A program made the translations under genes and the position numbers. DNA of 8,300 nt from an uncultured Sphingopyxis sp. (GTDB lineage Bacteria; Pseudomonadota; Alphaproteobacteria; Sphingomonadales; Sphingomonadaceae): positions 1 to 8,300 of the forward strand of contig CALFXW010000087.1 of assembly GCA_937957805.1 (NCBI GenBank), read 5' to 3'. This document shows, piece by piece, positions 1 to 6,161 of the stretch. A model generated the notes under the pieces. That model was given only the letters and a program-made list of their open reading frames with translations. It was not told the DNA's origin and made no database searches. The first letter of the stretch is position 1; each line of letters starts with the position of its first letter.

Positions 1-95
1 CGAGCAGACCCAAGTCGAGGCCCGGGTACGAGCCGCTGATCGGGCTCGGGTTGATGGGCGGAAACGCCTCCAGCTCCTCGGGGAACTCCTCCTGC
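1..95. other. Left-edge segment that does not match prmA; possible chimeric or rearranged end
   Basis: The prmA reading frame stays open to the left edge, but what it encodes here is a Ser/Gly-rich stretch (for example NASSSSGNSS) unlike the part of PrmA that should precede the IPASQAFGTGHH motif. The other two forward frames do not resemble PrmA either; one has a stop at 37-39. The same bases read on the minus strand give a more protein-like open frame containing QEEFPEELEAFPPINPS, with G or C at almost every third position. This suggests the end of an unrelated minus-strand gene, or a join between two sources near position 93-98. I do not recognise the minus-strand peptide, and it is too short to name. 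A genuine genomic rearrangement and an assembly chimera cannot be told apart from the sequence alone. Confidence 0.5.
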
Positions 96-722
96 AATTT
101 TGCGATACCCGCCAGTCAGGCATTTGGCACCGGCCATCATGCAACGACCGAAGGCTGCCTCCACATTCTCGACAAAATGCAGCGGCGTGGGGCGCGTTTT
201 GCCAATGTGGCAGACATCGGCACGGGCACAGGTCTGCTCGCCTTTGCGGCGCAACGCCTGTGGCCGCAGGCATGCATCATCGCCAGCGATATCGACCCGG
301 CGAGCATATCGGTGGCGGCGGAAAATGCCGCTGCCAACAACATCGCACTGGATTCGGGGCGGGGACGGCGGGGGAAAATGCGCCTCGTCATCGCGGATGG
401 CACCGGTCATCCGGCAATCGGGCGCGGCGCGCCCTATGACCTTGTCATCGCCAATATATTGGCCGGGCCGTTGATTGCGCTGGCCCCCGCCTTTGCCGCA
501 ATAGCAGGTGATGGCAGCCGGTTGATTTTGGCCGGACTGATTGAGGCGCAGCGTGCCGCTGTAACCCGCGCTTATGCGCGGCATGGTTTTGCAGTCACCC
601 ATGTGCGGCACGGCGAATGGCCGGTATTAACGCTGACCATGCGCGTCCGGCACGCGGTGCGCCGCAAAATCCGCACCAGCGGCTCGGCAGGCCAGCCGCC
701 GGGCGATTTCGGGTCTTGGTAG
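96..722 (+). CDS. prmA: Ribosomal protein L11 methyltransferase PrmA, N-terminus missing
   Basis: PrmA is a cytoplasmic S-adenosylmethionine-dependent enzyme that methylates ribosomal protein L11 at several amino groups. The visible part is the methyltransferase domain: the family signature IPASQAFGTGHHATTEGC comes first, then the SAM-binding loop DIGTGTGLLAFAA (about 195-235), the acidic ribose-binding strand ASDIDP (about 285-300) and the PrmA-type motif NILAGPL (about 450-473). The family is usually near 300 residues; only about 208 are recognisable here, and the N-terminal L11-recognition domain is absent. The frame is open to the left edge, but the first 95 bases do not encode PrmA, so the gene is cut by the window, by an assembly join or by a real rearrangement. 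The C-terminus carries a basic tail of about 20 residues past the expected end (HAVRRKIRTSG onward), stopping 5 bases short of the phhA stop codon. The family assignment is firm; whether the gene is intact is not. Confidence 0.9.
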   Translation, partial: NFAIPASQAFGTGHHATTEGCLHILDKMQRRGARFANVADIGTGTGLLAFAAQRLWPQACIIASDIDPASISVAAENAAANNIALDSGRGRRGKMRLVIADGTGHPAIGRGAPYDLVIANILAGPLIALAPAFAAIAGDGSRLILAGLIEAQRAAVTRAYARHGFAVTHVRHGEWPVLTLTMRVRHAVRRKIRTSGSAGQPPGDFGSW

Positions 723-727
723 GACGC

Positions 728-1588
728 TCAGGCCCGCGACAGCGCGTAGGCCTGCGTCCCATGGGTGATGACATCATCGCTCGGCAAAATATCGGCAACC
801 GCTATGTCGTCCAGCTGCTCCAATTCGCGATAGACAGGGGCAAAATCCGTGTCGCGCGTATTTGACAATAATTGTTCAAAACTGTCGATAACGAAATAAT
901 TTTGCTGGAAATCATCGATGCGATATTCGGTGCGCATCACCCGCAACAGGTCAAAGGCTAATCGGCTAGGGCTTGGGTCATTTAAAGCGAAAACACTCTC
1001 CCCAAAACTGGACACAATCCCCGCGCCATAGATGCGCAAATCGCCATTTTCGCGGATCAGCCCAAATTCGACCGTATACCAATATAGCCGCGCCAATTTA
1101 TGGAGCGCGCCAAAGCCCAGACTGCGCAGCCCGCCCGCTCCATAGGCTTGCATATAGTCGGCAAACACCGGGTCGGCGAGCATCGGCACATGGCCGAACA
1201 CATCGTGGAAAACATCGGGTTCCTGCAGATAATCCAATTGGTCGGCGCGGCGGATGAAATTGCCGCTGACAAAGCGCCGATTGGCCAGATGGTCGAAAAA
1301 CACATCATCGGGCACCAGCCCCGGTACGGCCACAACCTGCCAACCGGTTGCCGCCATCAGCCGCTCATTCAGCGCGCAAAAATTGGGGATGCCCCCCTTT
1401 TCAAGCTTTAGGACATCCACCCCGCGTAAAAAACGTTCGGACGCGCGGCCGGGCAGCATCGCCACTTGCCGTTCAAACAAAACATCCCAGACTTTATGTT
1501 CGTCGGCAGAAAATTTTTCCCAATTCTGGTCGATCGTCCAATCGGCGCGCGCACCGGGCGGCGGCCGGTCAAAAATATGGCTGGTCAT
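728..1588 (-). CDS. phhA: Phenylalanine 4-monooxygenase
   Basis: This non-haem iron enzyme hydroxylates L-phenylalanine to L-tyrosine in the cytoplasm, using O2 and a tetrahydropterin, and feeds phenylalanine into the tyrosine/homogentisate catabolic route. The iron ligands are visible: two histidines in DVFHDVFGHVPML (His128 and His133) and Glu174 in YWYTVEFGLI. Their spacing (5, then 41 residues) is the same as His138/His143/Glu184 of the Chromobacterium enzyme. At 286 residues it has the compact size of bacterial monodomain enzymes, without the regulatory domain of the animal ones. ATG at 1588 is preferred because AGGA lies 9 bases upstream on the minus strand; two TTG codons just upstream (1597 and 1594) are open but less likely. 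No pterin-4a-carbinolamine dehydratase (phhB) or Lrp-type regulator lies beside it in the window. It converges on prmA and diverges from yfiR. Confidence 0.95.
   Translation of the reverse strand: MTSHIFDRPPPGARADWTIDQNWEKFSADEHKVWDVLFERQVAMLPGRASERFLRGVDVLKLEKGGIPNFCALNERLMAATGWQVVAVPGLVPDDVFFDHLANRRFVSGNFIRRADQLDYLQEPDVFHDVFGHVPMLADPVFADYMQAYGAGGLRSLGFGALHKLARLYWYTVEFGLIRENGDLRIYGAGIVSSFGESVFALNDPSPSRLAFDLLRVMRTEYRIDDFQQNYFVIDSFEQLLSNTRDTDFAPVYRELEQLDDIAVADILPSDDVITHGTQAYALSRA
729..754. terminator. Candidate hairpin at the prmA/phhA convergent junction
   Basis: CAGGCC (729-734) pairs with GGCCTG (749-754), and inside it CGCG (735-738) pairs with CGCG (743-746) around the loop ACAG, leaving a two-base TA bulge. 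The stem is strong and GC-rich. It lies over the last codons and stop of phhA, 6 bases past the prmA stop. No T-tract follows on either strand, so it is not a canonical intrinsic terminator. It could still slow polymerase or protect 3' ends for both converging genes, or be a by-product of codon choice. Confidence 0.3.
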
Positions 1589-1689
1589 CCTCAACAATCC
1601 TAAGCGGTTTCAAGCCCGCAGCATGGGCATCGCTATAAGCGCAATAGTGGCAAATGACCATGGTGCCGCGCGCGGCGGCGCGCCCAAGC

Positions 1690-1705
1690 GTGACAAGCTT
1701 GCCAC
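1690..1705. promoter_or_regulatory. Near-perfect 16-base palindrome, candidate operator
   Basis: GTGACAAGCTTGCCAC is self-complementary in 7 of 8 base pairs (only 1693/1702 fails), with the perfect core CAAGCTTG. Its size and symmetry suit a dimeric helix-turn-helix regulator. It sits about 100 bases from each of the two divergent start codons, so it could control phhA, yfiRNB or both. The cognate regulator is not in the window and no family is assigned. Confidence 0.35.
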
Positions 1706-1793
1706 AATTTTTAACTTGCCCCTTGCGCATAAGGTCGCGAAAATGGCGCGACTATATGAATGGATAAGCGCCTCGCCAGGGTAAGCGGGGTTC

Positions 1794-1799
1794 GGGGAG
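1794..1799 (+). promoter_or_regulatory. Ribosome binding site that fixes the yfiR start
   Basis: GGGGAG lies 9 bases before ATG 1809. The frame upstream of that ATG is closed by TAA at 1782-1784, and no other start codon falls between, so this site and ATG settle the start of yfiR. Confidence 0.7.
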
Positions 1800-1808
1800 C
1801 GAGATTGC

Positions 1809-2345
1809 ATGGCTGCTGGCGCAGCGATTTGGGGATTTTTGTTGGCAGCAGGGCAGATTGCGCCCACCGACATCGCCCAAACCAGCCTGCCCGCCGGCCC
1901 CGATGGCCCGGCCATTGCCGCTGCTGCCCAATTAGATGCCATCATCCAATATTCGCGCTGGCCCGTCGCCACCGGGCCGCTCAACGCCTGTTTGATTGGC
2001 GATAGCGCACTGCACGACCGCTTGACCGACCATAGCCTGCCCGACGGACGGTCGCTGCAATTCACCCGCATCAGTCCTGGGCAATTCACACCGGCCACCT
2101 GTGACATTGCCCTGATCGGGCGAATCAGCCGCGCCGACGAACGACGCATCATCATCGATGCAGGGGACGCCCCGGTGCTCACCATTACCGATGCGGATCC
2201 CGCCTGCACGCGCGGTTCGATGATCTGCTGGAATCTGGGTGCCGAAGGATTGGGCTTTGACCTCAACATCGGGGCGGTCGCACAAAGCAGCATCCGCATT
2301 GACCCGCGCGTCTTAACGCTTGGCTGGCACCCGAGGCGGATATGA
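1809..2345 (+). CDS. yfiR: YfiR-family periplasmic repressor of the diguanylate cyclase YfiN
   Basis: YfiR (DUF4154 family) is a small periplasmic protein that binds the sensor domain of YfiN and keeps the cyclase off; its redox state and its capture by YfiB relieve this. The 178-residue product has the family pattern: an early hydrophobic/Trp-Pro segment (IIQYSRWP, about 45-52), the LNACLIGD strand (58-65), the CDIALIGR strand (98-105), then PVLTITDADPACTRGSMICW (122-141) and a closing FDLNIGAVAQSSIRI segment. Its four cysteines (61, 98, 133, 140) match the count and nearly the spacing of P. aeruginosa YfiR (71, 110, 145, 152), where they form two disulfides. The N-terminus is a short hydrophobic stretch with no Lys or Arg, a weak signal peptide for an exported protein. 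It is the first gene of the operon, and its stop overlaps the next start as ATGA. The family call rests on pattern and context and is well supported by both neighbours. Confidence 0.88.
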   Translation: MAAGAAIWGFLLAAGQIAPTDIAQTSLPAGPDGPAIAAAAQLDAIIQYSRWPVATGPLNACLIGDSALHDRLTDHSLPDGRSLQFTRISPGQFTPATCDIALIGRISRADERRIIIDAGDAPVLTITDADPACTRGSMICWNLGAEGLGFDLNIGAVAQSSIRIDPRVLTLGWHPRRI

Positions 2346-3568
2346 GCCGCTGGAGCGCCTTTTTTGCGGCCGACCTGCATGGGCTTGTTTCGCGCGCCTT
2401 TGCGCTGGTCGCGATGTTCAGCCTGTTCATCGCACTGGCGGTGGGGATGGCGGGGGGGCTGTGGCTGCAGGGACGGTCGCAATCGGCCAATATGGCGCTG
2501 GTGGCGCAAAATGCCGCCTATGTCACCGAAGTGCCCTTGGTATTCAACGACCCGCAGGCCGCGCGCGAAGTATTGCAACCCAATCTCGGCGGCAATGATG
2601 TGGCCGCGATTCGCCTCCTCAATGGTGAGGGTCGGGTTTTTGCCGAGGTGCGGCGGGATGGCCGACACGGCTTTGATGCGCTCGCGCCCAGCGCGCTCAT
2701 CCCCGCCCCGGTGCGGCACAATATCAGCAGCGCGGGTGGCGTTATCGGCAGCGTCGAAGTCATCGGCAGCGGTGATGCCATCGGCGCATTAATTGCCGTT
2801 GCGCTGGTCACGACATTATTCGGCATATTGTTGGTCGCAGCGGGCACCTATTTCATCGCCCGCTCGCTCGGCCGCAACCTCGTCACACCTTTGCACGCCA
2901 TCGTCGATGTTGCGCGCGAAGTGCGGCTGGAACGCCGCTTTGACCTGCGCGCGCAACCACAGGGGGTGAGTGAGGTGCGCGAACTGGCGGGCGGGTTCAA
3001 CGCGCTGCTCGACCAGTTGCAGACATGGCAGGGGCAAAATGACAGTGCGCAAGAAGCCTTGCTCTATCGTGCCAGCATCGACCCTTTGTCTGGCCTCCCC
3101 AACCGGGCAACCTTTTTGGAACGACTACGCGAAACATTGGGGATGGCACAACGCAGCGGCGACAAGTTGGCGGTGCTTTTTCTTGACGGCAATCGCTTTA
3201 AGGAAACTAACGATCAATATGGTCATGCCGCCGGCGACCGTGTGATTGCCGAAGTGGCAGCGCGCATTTCCCCCATTTTGCGTATCGGTGACATGGCGGC
3301 GCGCGTGGGTGGGGATGAGTTCGCGGTGCTGGTCAACCATCTCGAAGGGACGGGTGACGCCAAATCGGTTGCCCGTCGTATCCGCGAGGCGATGAGTGTA
3401 CCCATCGCGGTTACCGATGCGGATGTTGCCAGCATCAGCCTGTCGATTGGCAGCGCAATATTCCCCGACGATGGGCGCGATGTTGATACGCTGCTGCGCA
3501 TCGCCGACGAACGTATGTATGCCGACAAAATGTCGGGCCGCGAGGCAGAACATTGGAACAGCCCATGA
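2342..3568 (+). CDS. yfiN: Membrane diguanylate cyclase YfiN (CHASE8-like sensor, HAMP, GGDEF)
   Basis: YfiN makes cyclic di-GMP from two GTP at the inner membrane and drives biofilm and sessile behaviour when released from YfiR. The 408 residues show a cytoplasmic tip, TM1 (about 20-42), a periplasmic sensor domain of roughly 100 residues (43-146), TM2 (about 147-172), a HAMP linker (about 173-228) and a GGDEF domain (about 240-400). The active-site motif is exactly GGDEF (323-327). The allosteric inhibition site RxxD is present as RIGD (314-317), five residues before it, so product feedback is expected. DPLSGLPNR opens the domain. The first catalytic motif reads FLDGNRFKETND (280-291): the first Asp and the Asn-Asp pair are kept, but the usual second Asp is Asn284 and the usual Ile is Thr289. 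There is no EAL domain. GAGG lies 5 bases before ATG 2342, which overlaps the yfiR stop by 4 bases, indicating coupled translation. Confidence 0.93.
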   Translation: MSRWSAFFAADLHGLVSRAFALVAMFSLFIALAVGMAGGLWLQGRSQSANMALVAQNAAYVTEVPLVFNDPQAAREVLQPNLGGNDVAAIRLLNGEGRVFAEVRRDGRHGFDALAPSALIPAPVRHNISSAGGVIGSVEVIGSGDAIGALIAVALVTTLFGILLVAAGTYFIARSLGRNLVTPLHAIVDVAREVRLERRFDLRAQPQGVSEVRELAGGFNALLDQLQTWQGQNDSAQEALLYRASIDPLSGLPNRATFLERLRETLGMAQRSGDKLAVLFLDGNRFKETNDQYGHAAGDRVIAEVAARISPILRIGDMAARVGGDEFAVLVNHLEGTGDAKSVARRIREAMSVPIAVTDADVASISLSIGSAIFPDDGRDVDTLLRIADERMYADKMSGREAEHWNSP

Positions 3569-4074
3569 CAAAGGTAACCGAAATTTTCACCCACGCCCGC
3601 CATGTGCTGACGATGCTGCTGCTCGCCGGTGCGCTCAGTGCCTGTACCACGGTGCGCGATGTGCATGGCGTGACGGCGGCGCAGCGACAGGTGCTCGTCG
3701 CCGAAGGGTTCGTCGACACCCCCGACGGCTGGCTGTTGTCGATGCAGGATCAATTATTGTTCGATGTGGATTCGAGCGAGATAAAGGCGCAGATGCGCAA
3801 CCGCATCCAGCATCTGTCTGAAAATCTGCTGCGCGTCGGCATCGATCATGCCCGTATCGACGGCCATACCGACAATAGCGGCACGGCGGAACATAATCAG
3901 GCGCTGTCGCTGTCGCGCGCGCAATCGGTAGCGATGGTTATGACGCAAAGCGGATTCACAGAATCCCGCCTGACCGCAGTCGGACGCGGCGAAACCAGCC
4001 CGATTGCCGACAATGACAGTGTGGACGGCCGTCAGCGCAACCGGCGGGTCAATATCATCATATCGAGCACCTAG
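3565..4074 (+). CDS. yfiB: YfiB-type OmpA-like outer-membrane lipoprotein
   Basis: YfiB is an outer-membrane lipoprotein that binds peptidoglycan through an OmpA-like domain and sequesters YfiR, thereby activating YfiN. The 169-residue product has a lipoprotein signal peptide with a hydrophobic core and lipobox LSAC, so Cys27 would be the lipidated N-terminus. Next comes a linker with the EGFVDTPDGW segment seen in YfiB proteins, then the OmpA_C domain (about 60-165). That domain has the peptidoglycan-binding core RIDGHTDNSG (97-106), the following LSLSRAQSV helix and the terminal RQRNRRVNI motif. ATG at 3565 is preferred: it gives a normal lipoprotein signal and a 4-base ATGA overlap with the yfiN stop, with a weak GGA about 7 bases upstream. 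An in-frame TTG at 3553 would only add four residues. Family and role are well supported by the two genes before it. It converges on ligA across a 17-base gap. Confidence 0.9.
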   Translation: MTKVTEIFTHARHVLTMLLLAGALSACTTVRDVHGVTAAQRQVLVAEGFVDTPDGWLLSMQDQLLFDVDSSEIKAQMRNRIQHLSENLLRVGIDHARIDGHTDNSGTAEHNQALSLSRAQSVAMVMTQSGFTESRLTAVGRGETSPIADNDSVDGRQRNRRVNIIISST

Positions 4075-4091
4075 CTAATACGCCGGGCCAG

Positions 4092-6161
4092 TCATTCCAC
4101 GCGCGCGGCGGCGAAAATCGTCGCCCAACCAGCCTCATCGACCACCTCTATCCCCAATTCCTGCGCCTTTTTCAGCTTGCTGCCGGCCCCCGGCCCCGCG
4201 ACCAAAAGGTCAGTGAGGGCGCTGACCGCCCCCGCCGCGCGCGCGCCTAGCAATTCCGCCTGCGCCTTGGCTTCATCACGGCTCATGCTTTCAAGCTTGC
4301 CCGTAAAAACGATGGTTTTGCCCGTCCATGCACTGGCCCGCACCGCCACGACATAGGGCGGCGGGGTCACCTCCCCCAGCAAATCATCCCATTGGGCGAC
4401 ATTATGTGGCTCGTGGAAAAAATCGCCCAAAGCGGCAATCACCGCCGGGCCAACACCGTCGATGGCGGTCAACTGAACCATTGCAGCAGCATCCCCCGCG
4501 TGCGCGGCGATTGCGGCGGCGCGCACGGCGGGCAGCGTCGCAAAGGCTTTGAGCAAATCGCGCGCGGTGACCGCACCGATGTGGCGTATACCCAATCCAA
4601 AGAGCAGGCGCGCGGCATCCGGCGCGCGCTTTGCCTCTATCGCAGCCAGCAGATTATCGACCGATTTTTGCTGCCACCCTTCGCGGCTCAGCAAAGCTTC
4701 GCGGTACCGGTGCAGGCGGAATATATCGACAGGGCCGTGCAGCCAGCCCAGGTCGATAAATTCGGCAATGCTTTTTTCGCCCAACCCTTCGATGTCGAGC
4801 GCCCCGCGCGCAACGAAATGTTTCAGCCGTTCGAAACGCTGCGCCCCGCAAATGAGTCCGCCGGTGCAGCGCACATCCACCTCACCCGCTTCGGCGACGG
4901 CTTCGCTGCCACATTCCGGGCAATGATCCGGAAAGGCAAAGGACGCACGCGCCATGTCACGGGTCAGATTTTCGACGATTTGCGGGATGACGTCCCCTGC
5001 CCGCTGAATGGTCACCCGGTCGCCGACGCGCAGCCCCAATCGCGCAATTTCATCGCGGTTATGCAGTGTGACATTGGATACCATCACCCCGCCCACATTG
5101 ACCGCGCTGAGACGGCCAACAGGGGTCAATTTGCCGGTGCGCCCGACCTGTATATCAATCGCTTCCAGCGTGGTTTGCGCGCGTTCAGCGGGAAATTTAT
5201 GCGCCAATGCCCAACGCGGCGCACGCGCAACAAAGCCCAGCCTTTCCTGCCAGTCGAGCCGGTCAATCTTATAGACAACCCCGTCAATATCATATGGCAG
5301 GTCGGCGCGTTCGCTTTCGATCGCACGATAATGGCTGAGCGCCGCATCTGCCCCAGCAAGGCGGCGCAGGTGTGGCTCCACCGGGAATCCCCAACCCGCA
5401 ATCGCGCGCATCACGCCATATTGTGTGTCGGCAGGCAGGGTGGCTGTTTCGCCCCAGCCATGCGCCAGAAAGCACAAGGGGCGTGCGGCGGTGATCGACG
5501 CATCCTTTTGGCGGAGCGAGCCAGCCGCGGCATTGCGCGGGTTGGCGAATATTTTCTGCCCCGCCGCTTCCTGCGCTGTATTGAGCGCTACAAAATCCGC
5601 CTTGGCCATATATATTTCGCCGCGCACTTCGAAAATATCGGGCGCATCATCGGGCAAAATCTGCGGTATGTCGGCAATGGTCAGGACGTTGGCGGTCACA
5701 TCCTCCCCCACTTGGCCATCGCCGCGCGTTGCCGCTTGCACAAGACGGCGCCCCACATAGCGCAGTGAACAGGACAGGCCATCAATCTTGGGCTCAGCGG
5801 TCAGGGCGATTGCGCGCGCATCATCCAGCTTCAAAAAGCGGCCGACGCGCTGTGCAAAGTCCATCACATCGCCATCGGAAAAGCCATTGTCGAGGCTGAG
5901 CATCGGGCGGGCATGCGCCACTTTGGCGAGCGCGCTCTGCGCCGGTGCGCCGACCGATTTGGATGGGCTGTCGGCGCGCACCAGATGCGGAAACGCCGCC
6001 TCCAGCGCCGCGTTTTCGCGCACCAGCGCGTCATATTCAGCATCGCTGATCGTGGGCGCATCTGCATCATGATAGGCGCGGTTGTGCTGCGCAATCTCAC
6101 GCGCTAGGCGCATCAGCCGGTTCGCGGCATCGGCTTCCTGCATCGGGGAATCATCACTCAT
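4092..6161 (-). CDS. ligA: NAD-dependent DNA ligase LigA
   Basis: LigA seals nicks in replication and repair using NAD+ and is essential in most bacteria. The 689 residues include the whole family architecture: the N-terminal Ia domain that binds NMN (about 10-70), the adenylation domain with Lys125 in AEPKIDGLS, RGDGQVGEDVT (146-156), the OB fold (about 330-400), a four-cysteine zinc finger (Cys414, 417, 432, 438), helix-hairpin-helix repeats (about 455-585) and a C-terminal BRCT domain (about 612-685, TGKTIVFTGKLESMSRDEA). All key residues I can check are present and the length is normal. The start codon overlaps the stop of the upstream acetyltransferase gene as ATGA. No Shine-Dalgarno sequence is obvious, so translation probably depends on coupling. 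It looks like the last gene of a recN-GNAT-ligA unit. Confidence 0.98.
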   Translation of the reverse strand: MSDDSPMQEADAANRLMRLAREIAQHNRAYHDADAPTISDAEYDALVRENAALEAAFPHLVRADSPSKSVGAPAQSALAKVAHARPMLSLDNGFSDGDVMDFAQRVGRFLKLDDARAIALTAEPKIDGLSCSLRYVGRRLVQAATRGDGQVGEDVTANVLTIADIPQILPDDAPDIFEVRGEIYMAKADFVALNTAQEAAGQKIFANPRNAAAGSLRQKDASITAARPLCFLAHGWGETATLPADTQYGVMRAIAGWGFPVEPHLRRLAGADAALSHYRAIESERADLPYDIDGVVYKIDRLDWQERLGFVARAPRWALAHKFPAERAQTTLEAIDIQVGRTGKLTPVGRLSAVNVGGVMVSNVTLHNRDEIARLGLRVGDRVTIQRAGDVIPQIVENLTRDMARASFAFPDHCPECGSEAVAEAGEVDVRCTGGLICGAQRFERLKHFVARGALDIEGLGEKSIAEFIDLGWLHGPVDIFRLHRYREALLSREGWQQKSVDNLLAAIEAKRAPDAARLLFGLGIRHIGAVTARDLLKAFATLPAVRAAAIAAHAGDAAAMVQLTAIDGVGPAVIAALGDFFHEPHNVAQWDDLLGEVTPPPYVVAVRASAWTGKTIVFTGKLESMSRDEAKAQAELLGARAAGAVSALTDLLVAGPGAGSKLKKAQELGIEVVDEAGWATIFAAARVE

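Larger units (their letters stand above)
1589..1808. promoter_or_regulatory. Divergent intergenic region between phhA and yfiR
   Basis: These 220 bases separate two genes that start in opposite directions, so the promoters of both phhA (-) and the yfiRNB operon (+) should lie here. No open frame in it looks like a gene. Visible features are a 12-base self-complementary GC stretch (GCCGCGCGCGGC, 1665-1676), a near-perfect 16-base palindrome (1690-1705), an A/T-rich patch (1704-1715) and TATATG at 1753-1758 on the yfiR side. On the minus strand, TTATAG (complement of 1633-1638) could be a -10 element for phhA. I could not find a -35/-10 pair with good spacing for either gene. Confidence 0.5.

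Noticed and set aside
1589..1597. TTG start codons for phhA
   Set aside because: ATG 1588 has an AGGA at a usable distance; the TTG codons would only add two or three residues.
1711..1715. TTAAC as a CtrA half-site
   Set aside because: The second TTAA half at the required spacing is missing, and five bases occur by chance too often.
1610..2719. 369-residue minus-strand open frame
   Set aside because: It lies opposite yfiR and yfiN, which have clear family motifs. Its own product is low-complexity, rich in Arg/Pro/Ser, with no recognisable domain.
4107..4125. Hairpin GGCGGCG-AAAAT-CGTCGCC at the yfiB/ligA convergent end as a terminator
   Set aside because: The stem has one wobble or mismatch, lies inside the ligA coding end and has no T-tract on either strand.
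4392..5768. 458-residue plus-strand open frame
   Set aside because: It is the mirror of the ligA coding strand, caused by codon structure in GC-rich DNA. LigA is complete on the other strand and the mirrored product has no motif.
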